A stretch of 64,000 nucleotides of DNA from Pseudomonadota bacterium. GTDB taxonomy: Bacteria > Pseudomonadota > Gammaproteobacteria > Steroidobacterales > Steroidobacteraceae. The notes under the pieces were generated by a model. It was not told where the DNA came from. It did not search any database and worked only from the letters and a program-made list of their open reading frames with translations. Each line of letters starts with the position of its first letter. Within the stretch, counting starts at the first letter, position 1. The DNA is taken from NCBI GenBank assembly GCA_018241425.1, contig JAFEDU010000002.1, positions 372,001 through 436,000 of the forward strand, read 5' to 3'. The position numbers and the translations under genes were made by a program. Positions 33,467-41,278 of the stretch are shown in pieces.

Positions 33467-33923
33467 CCGCGTCTGCGGTGAGATAGGCGCAGCGCAGCGA
33501 TCCCGTGCGTTGATTGCTGCGCTGCGGCGCATACTGCGTGACAATCTGATCACCGCATCGGCCGGGCGGGCCGGTGGATTGAAGAGGCATGGATTTCCGC
33601 TCCCGGCGGGCATACCGACCGCAATAGGGATTTTCACCTATTCCCCGTAGGCGCCGCTTACCTTAAGGATCTCGCATGGCGACCCGCCTGCTACCCTTAA
33701 GGCGCGATGCCTGGTGCGCATGCGCCCGATTTGGCCATCCCAATCGGGTACGGCTGTCGATTTTCTGCTTACTACGCAATGGATCCGTCCCGGAACCACT
33801 GTGGTGCAGTACGCCTTTACGCGTCATCGGTCGGACTTGCAGGGAGAGTAAGTTCGATGGAGGCCCCGGCTACGCAATGATCTGAAGTCGAACCCGTCCC
33901 CTCGATCGGTGTGAGGAGGTCGA
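33467..33923 (+). other. Intergenic region at start of lower-GC islet
   Basis: About 457 bases without a convincing gene. It contains a 6-bp inverted repeat AATAGG/CCTATT (33623-33642, 8-base loop), two copies of a short CCTTAAGG-like palindrome (around 33661 and 33696), and the palindrome ACCACTGTGGT near 33800. Base composition is visibly less GC-rich than flanking genes. No terminator is clear after the propeller gene. Confidence 0.4.
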
Positions 33924-34262
33924 ATGGCCAGACAGTTCCTCAATCCTTCTCTGGATGAGTGTGGCCCGTGGATGGTGACCACGCATTCGGGTGCGCGAGC
34001 GTTCTATCCGACGGCGCAGGCGGCCCTGTGGGCAGCCTATGAGAGTTCTGCGCATGCGATGCACGTCGTTGGTGCGCCGCTGGCCCTGCAACGGCTGGGC
34101 AGTGACGAGCGGCTGGGGGCGAAGGAGGTCGTCGCCGAATGGCGCAACATGGGCTGGCCACTGCCCGCGCCGCCGGTTCGTCGGTCGTCAGCCGGTCAGC
34201 GACGCGTTGTTCATTCGCGTCCTCCGCGCCGTCGCGTGAAACGCAAATCTCAGCGCGTTTAG
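33924..34262 (+). CDS. Hypothetical protein in islet
   Basis: A 112-residue frame whose ATG follows GAGGAGG by four bases, a strong ribosome site. The first 85 residues look like a folded, partly helical protein (contains TTHSGARAFYPTAQAALWAAYES). The C-terminus is very basic (RRRVKRKSQRV), so it might bind nucleic acid. No family is recognised, and codon use is less GC3-biased than in neighbours, consistent with acquired DNA. Confidence 0.45.
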   Translation: MARQFLNPSLDECGPWMVTTHSGARAFYPTAQAALWAAYESSAHAMHVVGAPLALQRLGSDERLGAKEVVAEWRNMGWPLPAPPVRRSSAGQRRVVHSRPPRRRVKRKSQRV

Positions 34263-34340
34263 CGTGCCCGGCAGCGACGAATCCGGCGGCCACGAGTACC
34301 GGGAGCCGAACGAATCCTCGGGAAGGAGACTCTTTTGCCG

Positions 34341-34520
34341 CTACAGCCTGAAAACGAATCCATCGCGAAATAGCTCGCGCGGGGGCCATGTGGGGCAGAG
34401 CGCTTCAACGACTTGCATCAGATCGTCCAGAATTTCAAACGGGTCACGGGCATTCGCCACGGGTGAGCTGATGCCGCCACTGCCGGACAACGGATGCAGG
34501 TCACCCTTGTTCGAGTTCAA
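34341..34520 (-). CDS. 59-residue partner of the nucleotidyltransferase (TTG start)
   Basis: This small gene overlaps the end of the nucleotidyltransferase gene. TTG at 34520 is preceded by AGGAG at a 7-base spacing, both inside the upstream gene. The product begins MNSNKGDLHP and contains DPFEILDDLMQVVEALCPTWP, a plausible amphipathic helix, then ends FRDGFVFRL. Tight coupling (18-base overlap before the upstream stop) suggests the two proteins act together. It is small, acidic in the middle, and of unknown function. Confidence 0.5.
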   Translation of the reverse strand: MNSNKGDLHPLSGSGGISSPVANARDPFEILDDLMQVVEALCPTWPPRELFRDGFVFRL

Positions 34521-35049
34521 TCAGAATCTCCTGCAGCAGGGACTCGCGGTTGAACAATCGGAAATATTTCCGAACGTCCTCCATGTTCAGCGTCCCGCTA
34601 TTGGCGCGGATTAACGCTCGAACGTCCTCGAGGTCCTGGCCGCGACGTGGATCGTTTACCCAGCCCTGCAGCTTGAACGCAATCAGTCCTTCAGCGCTCA
34701 CCACGTGCAAGGTTCCGAAGGGTGTATCCAGTTGCCGCGCCGCCTGCAAGATCTCACGGGCAGCGGGCCGGTGTGCATACAGAAAATCGAGGCGCTGGTC
34801 GCCTCGTAGGTAGTTCGCCGCGTCAGCGTTGCGATAAAGGCACCGGTATCCGATGGTAACCAGGGCTTGGTCGACGACGTCCGCCAGATCCGCATCGATG
34901 AGCAGATCGACGTCCTGGGTGGCGCGAACCACTTTGTGAGGCGCCAGCGCCAGTCCCCCGATGAGCGCGAATCGCGCGCCCACTTGAGTCAGGGTGGCCA
35001 CGGCTTCCTCGAGCTGCTTGCCCAACCGCGATGTCGCTTTAGTGGTCAC
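34501..35049 (-). CDS. Nucleotidyltransferase-fold protein (AbiEii/MNT-like)
   Basis: A 182-residue protein starting at GTG. The N-terminal third has the nucleotidyltransferase signature GGLALAPHKVVRATQDVDLLID, where the paired acidic residues (DVD) would bind magnesium. Related proteins are used as toxins (AbiEii), antitoxins (MNT) or RNA-modifying enzymes. It is followed by an overlapping 59-residue gene. Base composition is lower in GC than the neighbours, and tRNA-Pro lies about 250 bases upstream. The role is open. Confidence 0.75.
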   Translation of the reverse strand: MTTKATSRLGKQLEEAVATLTQVGARFALIGGLALAPHKVVRATQDVDLLIDADLADVVDQALVTIGYRCLYRNADAANYLRGDQRLDFLYAHRPAAREILQAARQLDTPFGTLHVVSAEGLIAFKLQGWVNDPRRGQDLEDVRALIRANSGTLNMEDVRKYFRLFNRESLLQEILIELEQG

Positions 35050-35301
35050 TTGCCGCCGCTAGGGTGGGTTTTTGCGGGTTACCGCGGACATCTCGAAGCT
35101 GCCGGCCAGGCTCGGCCAACGGCAAATTCCCGTCGATGCGTGGATTAGCGCTGCAGCCGTCCCGGCTGCGAGACTGCCAGTCACCGCGCCGTATGCCCCG
35201 GGATTCAGCCGTCAGATCGCAGCACGCGGCCATGGCAGGACTGGAAGATAGGCTGCAGGCGGCTCGGGTGAAAGCGGTTGAAATTTTCCCAATGGATTCA
35301 A

Positions 35302-35378
<77 letters not shown>

Positions 35379-35473
35379 AGGCAGGAAGGCCGCCGCGCAC
35401 AGCCGGCAGCTGCGGCGGGCCGCGCAGTGTACTCAACTGCGCCGCCGCCATCAAACCGCCGCGGGGCGAGGCC

Positions 35474-36790
35474 TCAGCTGCCGGTTTTCTCTAGGACGAT
35501 ATGTCCCTTGTGCATCACCAGCAGCGGGTGCTCGGTAGCATGGATGTCGTTGAGGACGTTGCCGGGGACCGCCACCACGTCCGCGACCTTGCCCTTCTCC
35601 AGCGTGCCGACCTCGGCTTCGACACCTAGGAGCTTCGCCGCATCACGGGTGCCGGCCCGCAGTGCCATCGCAGGGGTCATCCCGATATCGGTCATGAGCC
35701 CGAACTCCATGGCATTCATGCCGTGGGGGTACACCCCCGCATCCGTGCCCAGCGCGATCGGCACCCCGACCTTGAGCGCGGTGCGGAACATCCTCTCGTG
35801 GGCGGCATAGGCCGCGCGTGCCTTGGCGGCGATCTGCGGCGGGTAGGTGTCGACCTGCTTGTTGACCCAGTAGACCGCCATGCGCGTCGGCACCAGCCAC
35901 ACGCCCTTTGCCTTCATCATGCGCAGCGTGTCCTCCGTGAGGAAGCTGCCGTGCTCGATGGAGTCGACGCCTGCGGCAATCGCCAGGCGCGCGGCGGTGT
36001 CACCGTGGCAGTGCGCGGCCACCTTGCGGTTCCACTTGTGGGCTTCCGAGACGATGGCGCTCAGCTCCTCGGGGGTGAGCTGCGGGACGTCCACCGGGTC
36101 TGATTCGGAGAGCACCCCGCCGCTGGCGGCGATCTTGATGACGTCCGCGCCCCACTTGAGCTGGTAGCGCACCGCTTCGCGGCACTGGTCCGCGCCGCTG
36201 CAGATGCCCTCGATCGGGCCCTCGACGTTCACGCGATCGGGCGGGAAGGGATAGTCATCGAAGTGACCGCCGGGGGAGCCGATGCCGTGCACGGCCGTCA
36301 GCATGCGCGGGCCTTCCGTAACCCCCGCGTTGATCGCATTGCGCAGCCCGACGTCCACGAAGTTATCCGCACCGACGTTGCGCACCGTGGTGAAGCCGGC
36401 CTCCAGAGTGCGCCGCGCGTAGAGCGCGCCATAGAGCGCCTGCTCGGAGGAGAAGCGCATCAGGCGGTGGTAGACGCCGAGGTAATAGTTGGGCTCGAAC
36501 TGGTCGGTGAGGTGCGTGTGCGCATCGATGAATCCCGGCAGCAGCGTCGCGTCGCCGAGATCGATCACGCGCGCCCCGGAGGGCACGCTGGTCGCGATGC
36601 CGACGATCTTCTCGCCCTGCACCAGCACGACCGCACCGTCCTTGAGCGTGGTCCCGGTGCCGTCGAAGACGTGCGCTGCCTTGAGCGCGACCAGCTCGGG
36701 GGCCGCAGGTTCGGCGGCGGACGCGGCGCCGCAGGCAAGCGCGAACAGCATTGCTGCGATTACACGGGCTAGGGGCGATCGGATGGACAT
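35474..36790 (-). CDS. Secreted amidohydrolase (Xaa-Pro dipeptidase-like)
   Basis: A 438-residue exported hydrolase with a signal peptide (cleavage near ASAAEPA). The amidohydrolase metal motifs are intact and in order: DAHTHL, KIAASGG (carboxylated Lys), HCHG, SIEHGS and GTDAG. The subfamily includes prolidase-like enzymes that cleave dipeptides or N-acyl amino acids; the substrate cannot be assigned. The ATG at 36790 is the signal peptide start. It lies about 85 bases downstream of ispB on the same strand. Confidence 0.87.
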   Translation of the reverse strand: MSIRSPLARVIAAMLFALACGAASAAEPAAPELVALKAAHVFDGTGTTLKDGAVVLVQGEKIVGIATSVPSGARVIDLGDATLLPGFIDAHTHLTDQFEPNYYLGVYHRLMRFSSEQALYGALYARRTLEAGFTTVRNVGADNFVDVGLRNAINAGVTEGPRMLTAVHGIGSPGGHFDDYPFPPDRVNVEGPIEGICSGADQCREAVRYQLKWGADVIKIAASGGVLSESDPVDVPQLTPEELSAIVSEAHKWNRKVAAHCHGDTAARLAIAAGVDSIEHGSFLTEDTLRMMKAKGVWLVPTRMAVYWVNKQVDTYPPQIAAKARAAYAAHERMFRTALKVGVPIALGTDAGVYPHGMNAMEFGLMTDIGMTPAMALRAGTRDAAKLLGVEAEVGTLEKGKVADVVAVPGNVLNDIHATEHPLLVMHKGHIVLEKTGS

Positions 36791-36875
36791 GGGATCTCCG
36801 CGTGCGATGCCAGAACGGTGGCGCAGTCTAGGACCGCCGGCCCTGCGCCAGCAACGGGCGCAGGGAGCGCCGGGC

Positions 36876-37883
36876 TCAGGTCGCGTGATCGACCGCGAAG
36901 TAGGCGAGGGCGGCGAGCCCGGACTTGTGCGGGGAGTCTGGCAGCACGGCGAGCGCATCGATGGCGGCCTGCGACTGCTGCCTTGCAAGTTCGTAGGCGT
37001 ACTCGAGTCCCCCGGTCGCATCGATGGCGGCGATCACCGGCTCCAGCTGCGCAAGGCCGCCGCGCTTGATGGCCTCGCGGATGGCCGCCTGCTGGGATTC
37101 CGTGCCGTGCTTCAGTGCGTAGATGAGCGGCAGGGTCGGCTTGCCCTCGGCCAGGTCATCGCCCAGGTTCTTGCCACGCTCCTTCGGGTTGGAGCGGTAG
37201 TCGAGCACGTCGTCGATGAGCTGGTAGGCGGTGCCCAGGTGCCGGCCGTAGTCGGCGAGCGACTGGCGCACCGGTGCGGCGACGCCGGCGAGGATCGCGG
37301 CAACCTCGGCGCCGGCCTCGAACAGCTTAGCGGTCTTGCGGTAGATGACCTCGAGGTAGCGCTCCTCCGTGGTGTCCGGGTCGCGCGCGTTCATCAGCTG
37401 CAGGACCTCGCCCTCGGCGATGACGTTGGTCGCCTCCGCCATCACTTCCATGACCGGCTGGCGGCTCAGGGCCGCCATCATCTGGAAGGCGCGCGAGTAG
37501 ACGAAGTCCCCGACCAGAACGCTCGCCTGGTTGCCGAACACGCGGTTGGCCGTGTCCCGCCCGCGCCGCAGCGAGGACCCGTCCACCACGTCATCGTGGA
37601 GGAGGGTCGCGGTATGGATGAATTCGATGAAGGCGGCAGCCTCGACGTGGCCTTCGCCGCTCACCCCGCAGGCGCGGGCCGCCATGACCACCAGCGTCGG
37701 GCGCAGGCGCTTGCCGCCGCCGGAAATGATGTGTTCGGCGATCTGGTCGACCAGCGGCACGGCGCTCTTGAGGCGGGAACGGATCACCCCGTCTACGGCC
37801 CGCAGATCCGCCTGCACGAGGGCACGGATCTCCGCCAGCGACATGCGCGGCGGCGGGCGTTGCTCTGAAAGTGATGCGTTCAT
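36876..37883 (-). CDS. ispB: Octaprenyl diphosphate synthase
   Basis: A 335-residue long-chain trans-prenyl transferase that makes the ubiquinone side chain by adding IPP to FPP. Both aspartate motifs are present (LLHDDVVD and LIDDVLDY), as is the substrate-binding GGGKRLRP. A nearby plus-strand rplU promoter makes this the familiar divergent ispB | rplU-rpmA-obg arrangement of gammaproteobacteria. The start at 37883 is the first of two Met candidates (the second at codon 14); the longer form is usual. Confidence 0.93.
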   Translation of the reverse strand: MNASLSEQRPPPRMSLAEIRALVQADLRAVDGVIRSRLKSAVPLVDQIAEHIISGGGKRLRPTLVVMAARACGVSGEGHVEAAAFIEFIHTATLLHDDVVDGSSLRRGRDTANRVFGNQASVLVGDFVYSRAFQMMAALSRQPVMEVMAEATNVIAEGEVLQLMNARDPDTTEERYLEVIYRKTAKLFEAGAEVAAILAGVAAPVRQSLADYGRHLGTAYQLIDDVLDYRSNPKERGKNLGDDLAEGKPTLPLIYALKHGTESQQAAIREAIKRGGLAQLEPVIAAIDATGGLEYAYELARQQSQAAIDALAVLPDSPHKSGLAALAYFAVDHAT

Positions 37884-37997
37884 GGAGCGTTTAGGGCACC
37901 GACGCGCATCCTAGCCCACCGGCAGGGCTTTGGGAGAACTGGATGCAGACCCAGGTGGATCAAGCTAAGTCGCTGTAAGCGCTGGGGAAAACGTCGT

Positions 37998-38026
37998 TTG
38001 ACCGGAACAGGGTGCGCCAGTAGAAT
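37998..38026 (+). promoter_or_regulatory. Sigma-70 promoter of rplU-rpmA
   Basis: TTGACC (37998-38003), a 17-base spacer, then TAGAAT (38021-38026). Transcription should start near 38033, giving a leader of about 34 bases before rplU. This is one of the best housekeeping promoters in the window. Confidence 0.8.
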
Positions 38027-38066
38027 GCGCGACCTTTCCGTAACCCCTTCCTCTCCTTATATACCT

Positions 38067-38381
38067 ATGTACGCGGTCATCGCCACGGGCGGCAAACAAT
38101 ATCGGGTGACCAAGGACGGCGTGCTGCGCGTCGAGAAGCTCGACGCCGAGCCGGGCGCCACCGTGACCTTCGGCGAAGTGCTGCTGGTCGGGGAAGGCAC
38201 CGAGGTCAAGGTCGGCAAGCCGATGCTCAAGGGCGGCAAGGTGCTCGCCACCGTGGTTCGCCACGGCCGCGGCGCCAAGGTGTCGATCGTTAAGTTCAAG
38301 CGCCGCGCGCACTACCTGCGCCAGAAGACGCACCGTCAGCCCTTCACCGAGGTGAAGGTGACCGACATCAGCGCCGGCTGA
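38067..38381 (+). CDS. rplU: 50S ribosomal protein L21
   Basis: A 104-residue L21 protein starting [14 protein letters not shown] and ending with the conserved [15 protein letters not shown]. The ATG at 38067 begins the family's conserved N-terminus; the open frame upstream is only leader. It is a large-subunit protein that contacts 23S rRNA. It is followed after 25 bases by rpmA under the promoter at 37998. Confidence 0.98.
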   Translation: MYAVIATGGKQYRVTKDGVLRVEKLDAEPGATVTFGEVLLVGEGTEVKVGKPMLKGGKVLATVVRHGRGAKVSIVKFKRRAHYLRQKTHRQPFTEVKVTDISAG

Positions 38382-38406
38382 AGCGCCGCAAGGAAGGACT
38401 CAAGAC

Positions 38407-38673
38407 ATGGCACATAAAAAGGCAGGCGGCAGCACCAAGAACGGTCGCGACTCCCACTCCAAACGCCTGGGCGTGAAGCGCTTCGGCGGCGAGGCGGTGC
38501 TGGCCGGCAACATCATCGTGCGCCAGCGCGGCACCCAGGTGCGCCCGGGCGCCAATGTCGGCATCGGGACCGACCACACCCTCTTCGCCAAGGTGAACGG
38601 CAAGGTGCACTTCCAGAAGAAGGGTGCCGAGCAGCGCATGTACGTGAGCGTGGTACCGCAGAAGGCCTCCTGA
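38407..38673 (+). CDS. rpmA: 50S ribosomal protein L27
   Basis: An 88-residue L27. The N-terminal [16 protein letters not shown] reaches the peptidyl transferase centre in known ribosomes. Length and sequence are typical of gammaproteobacteria. The gene is followed by an intrinsic terminator, so obg is partly separated from the ribosomal operon. Confidence 0.98.
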   Translation: MAHKKAGGSTKNGRDSHSKRLGVKRFGGEAVLAGNIIVRQRGTQVRPGANVGIGTDHTLFAKVNGKVHFQKKGAEQRMYVSVVPQKAS

Positions 38674-38702
38674 AGCGGTACGGCCCCGAGCCATCGCGAA
38701 AA

Positions 38703-38730
38703 CCCCGGCCGAGCGCCGGGGTTTTTGTTT
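38703..38730 (+). terminator. Intrinsic terminator after rpmA
   Basis: A perfect 7-bp stem CCCCGGC/GCCGGGG with a 5-base loop, immediately followed by TTTTTGTTT. It ends about 20 bases before obg, so obg expression depends on read-through or its own promoter. Confidence 0.85.
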
Positions 38731-38749
38731 GCGCTACAGTTCACAAGCC

Positions 38750-39826
38750 ATGAAATTCGTCGACGAGGCACGGACCAAGGTGCAGGCCGGAAACGGTGGC
38801 CGCGGCAGCACCAGCTTCCGGCGCGAGAAGTTCGTGCCCTTCGGGGGGCCGGATGGCGGCGACGGGGGCAATGGCGGCAGCGTCTACCTGCGCGCCAAGA
38901 CCGGGATCAATACGCTGGCCGACTTCCGCATCGAGCGCACCTACAAGGCGCAGCACGGCGAGCCCGGCAGCGCCAATGACTGCTTCGGGCGCGGCGGGGC
39001 CGACCTGTACGTGCCGGTGCCGGTCGGCACGATCGTGCGCGATGCCGACACACAGGAGGTCCTGGGGGACCTTACGCGCGACGGGCAGGAGCTCCTGGTG
39101 GCGCGCGGGGGCAAGGGCGGCTGGGGCAACCAGCGCTTCAAGTCCAGCACCAACCGCTCGCCGCGGCAGTTCGGGCCCGGGCTTCCCGGGGAGAAGCGCG
39201 CGCTGGAATTCGAGCTCAAGGTGATCGCGGACGTGGGCCTGCTGGGCCTGCCCAACGCCGGCAAGTCGACCCTCATCAGCGCGGTGTCCGCGGCGCGCCC
39301 CAAGATCGCCGACTATCCCTTCACCACCCTGTACCCGAACCTCGGGGTGGTGGACGTGGGCGAGCACCGCAGCTTCGTGATGGCCGACATCCCCGGCCTC
39401 ATCGAGGGTGCCGCCGAAGGCGCGGGCCTTGGCATACGGTTCCTGCGGCACCTGCAGCGCACCGGGCTCCTCCTGCACCTCATCGATATGCTGCCGCCGG
39501 ACCCGGAAGCGGATCCGGTGAAGGATGCGCGCGCCATCGTGAAGGAGCTGAAGAAGTTCAGCCCGGAGCTGGCCGCGAAGCCGCGCTGGCTGGTGATCAA
39601 CAAGCGTGACCTGCTGCCGCCGAAGGAGGCGGAGCAGCGTGCGCGTCAGATAGTGCGCGCCTTACGGTTCAAGGGACCGCACTTCCTCATCTCCGCGGCC
39701 ACCGGAGAGGGCACGCGCGAGCTGTGCGGGGCGGTTATGACTTTTTTGGAACAGGACGGGCGACCGTCGCACGCGCGCGCATCATCTCCAGAAGATGCTG
39801 GCGCCGCGCCGCCGGGCGCAGCTTGA
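38750..39826 (+). CDS. obg: GTPase Obg/CgtA
   Basis: A 358-residue Obg GTPase. The glycine-rich Obg fold fills residues 1-158, followed by the G domain with [10 protein letters not shown] (G1), DIPGLIEGA (G3) and NKRDLL (G4). The protein functions in 50S assembly and stress control. The start MKFVDEART at 38750 is the family's conserved N-terminus. The position after rpmA is conserved in many bacteria. Convergent with rpsT. Confidence 0.97.
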   Translation: MKFVDEARTKVQAGNGGRGSTSFRREKFVPFGGPDGGDGGNGGSVYLRAKTGINTLADFRIERTYKAQHGEPGSANDCFGRGGADLYVPVPVGTIVRDADTQEVLGDLTRDGQELLVARGGKGGWGNQRFKSSTNRSPRQFGPGLPGEKRALEFELKVIADVGLLGLPNAGKSTLISAVSAARPKIADYPFTTLYPNLGVVDVGEHRSFVMADIPGLIEGAAEGAGLGIRFLRHLQRTGLLLHLIDMLPPDPEADPVKDARAIVKELKKFSPELAAKPRWLVINKRDLLPPKEAEQRARQIVRALRFKGPHFLISAATGEGTRELCGAVMTFLEQDGRPSHARASSPEDAGAAPPGAA

Positions 39827-39885
39827 GGGGCGTCGGGATCACCGGGGCAGGAATGCGAAGCTTCTCGTTCGCGTTCATCACGACC

Positions 39886-40149
39886 TCACTGCATCGCGCG
39901 GATGCGGGCGGCCAGGCGGCTCTTGTGCCGGGCGGCCTTGTTGCGGTGGATGATCTGCTTGCTGACCAGCGCGTCGATCACGGGGACCGCCTTCTGGTAG
40001 CTCGTCTTGGCAGCCGCCTTGTCGCCGCCGGTAATGGCCGTCGTCACCGTGCGCACGGCGGTGCGCATGCGCGAACGCAGCGCGACGTTACGCGCACGGT
40101 GCTTCTCAGCCTGACGGGCAGCCTTCTCGGCGGACTTGGTATTGGCCAC
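39886..40149 (-). CDS. rpsT: 30S ribosomal protein S20
   Basis: An 87-residue basic, helical S20 protein (starts MANTKSAEKAARQAEK, ends LAARIRAMQ). It begins with GTG, not ATG. E. coli rpsT starts with UUG, and weak starts there take part in autoregulation, so a similar control is plausible. An AGGAAG ribosome site lies upstream. It is convergent with obg and divergent from ribF. Confidence 0.96.
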   Translation of the reverse strand: MANTKSAEKAARQAEKHRARNVALRSRMRTAVRTVTTAITGGDKAAAKTSYQKAVPVIDALVSKQIIHRNKAARHKSRLAARIRAMQ

Positions 40150-40194
40150 GAAATCTTCCTATGTCAAACGGGCCCCCGGGCGCGGGGGGCCGGT

Positions 40195-40223
40195 AGTCTG
40201 CGTATCAGCCCCTTTGTTGTCAA
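40195..40223 (-). promoter_or_regulatory. Candidate rpsT promoter and GC-rich leader hairpin
   Basis: On the minus strand TTGACA (40223-40218) is followed at 17 bases by CAGACT (40200-40195). The -35 is perfect and the -10 weak. The predicted leader, about 39 bases to the GTG, includes a strong GGCCCC/GGGGCC hairpin (around 40168-40191) that could take part in translational control. Confidence 0.55.
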
Positions 40224-40341
40224 CGCATTAGCGGTGGCCGGGGCCGCGCACCGCCCCCACATTCACATACACTGACCGCCGCAGGCGGTCGCCGGTTCGG
40301 CCGTCCCCGTTAGTCCTTCAGGATCATATAGTTACGAAATC

Positions 40342-41271
40342 ATGAGGCTGATTCGCGGAACCGCCGGGCTGAAGGCGCCGCCCGGACCCTGCGTGCTCAC
40401 CGTGGGTGCTTTCGACGGGCTGCACCTGGGGCACCAGGCGCTCATCGGCCGCCTCATCGAGCGCGCAGCCGCCGAGTCGGCCCAGGCGGTCATGGTGAGC
40501 TTCGAGCCCCTTCCGCGGGAGTACCTGCAGCCCAAGGACCCGCCGGCGCGCCTGACCAGCTTCCGCGAGCGCTGGCGCCTGCTCGAGTCGCTACCCCTCG
40601 ACGCCCTGTGCCTGCTGCGCTTCAACGAGGGTTTGCGTAACCTCTCGGGCGAGGACTTTGCGCAGCTGCTCGCGCGGCAGCTGCACGCCCGCAGCGTGAT
40701 CGTCGGGCACGATTTCCGCTTCGGCCGCCAGGGGGCGGCGACCGCCGAGGGTCTCGCCCAGGCCGGCCGCCGGCTCGGCTTCGACGTCGAGATACTGTCC
40801 CCGGTGACGCTCGGTACCGAGCGCATCAGCAGCTCCGCGGTGCGTGCCGCACTCGCGGCCGGGGAGTTCGCCAGGGCGCGGGCCGCGCTCGGGCGCCCCT
40901 GGTCGATGCGCGGACGCGTCATCGGGGGCGAGCGGCTCGGCCGCACGCTCGGCTTCCCGACGGCGAACATGGCGCTCGAGCGGCGCTGCGCGCCGGTGGC
41001 CGGCGTGTTCGCGGTGCGCGTGCACGGCATCGGCAACGCGGCGCTGCCCGGCGTGGCGAGCCTCGGGACGCGGCCCACGGTGGACGGGCAGCGGGCGCTG
41101 CTCGAGACGCACGTGTTCGATTTCGACGGCGACCTGTATGGCGAGGAGATCGCCGTGGAGTTCGTGGCGAAGCTGCGCGCGGAGGCGCGCTTCGAGTCGC
41201 TCGCGACCCTGACCGAGCAGATGCATGTGGATGCGGCGCAAGCGCGCCGCATCCTCGAGACCGATGGCTGA
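40342..41271 (+). CDS. ribF: Bifunctional riboflavin kinase/FAD synthetase
   Basis: A 309-residue RibF. The N-terminal FMN adenylyltransferase domain has [15 protein letters not shown] (G-x-F-D-G-x-H-x-G-H). The C-terminal riboflavin kinase domain has [12 protein letters not shown]. It converts riboflavin to FMN and FAD. No FMN riboswitch is upstream. A TATAGT -10-like box only 9 bases before the ATG suggests a very short leader. It overlaps or abuts ileS. Confidence 0.95.
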   Translation: MRLIRGTAGLKAPPGPCVLTVGAFDGLHLGHQALIGRLIERAAAESAQAVMVSFEPLPREYLQPKDPPARLTSFRERWRLLESLPLDALCLLRFNEGLRNLSGEDFAQLLARQLHARSVIVGHDFRFGRQGAATAEGLAQAGRRLGFDVEILSPVTLGTERISSSAVRAALAAGEFARARAALGRPWSMRGRVIGGERLGRTLGFPTANMALERRCAPVAGVFAVRVHGIGNAALPGVASLGTRPTVDGQRALLETHVFDFDGDLYGEEIAVEFVAKLRAEARFESLATLTEQMHVDAAQARRILETDG

Positions 41272-41278
41272 AGGCGAC

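Noticed and set aside
33639..33645. Third GGGAATA box (minus strand)
   Set aside because: No correctly spaced GTC box, and it faces only the end of the propeller gene, so it is not a likely ECF promoter.
33676..33885. 69-codon plus-strand frame in the islet
   Set aside because: Cys/Arg-rich, no ribosome site, and ends just before a better-supported ORF.
35059..35215. Minus-strand frame between the nucleotidyltransferase and tRNA-Pro
   Set aside because: It stops just before the nucleotidyltransferase and looked like an upstream partner, but it has no ribosome site or coherent fold signal and starts unclearly.
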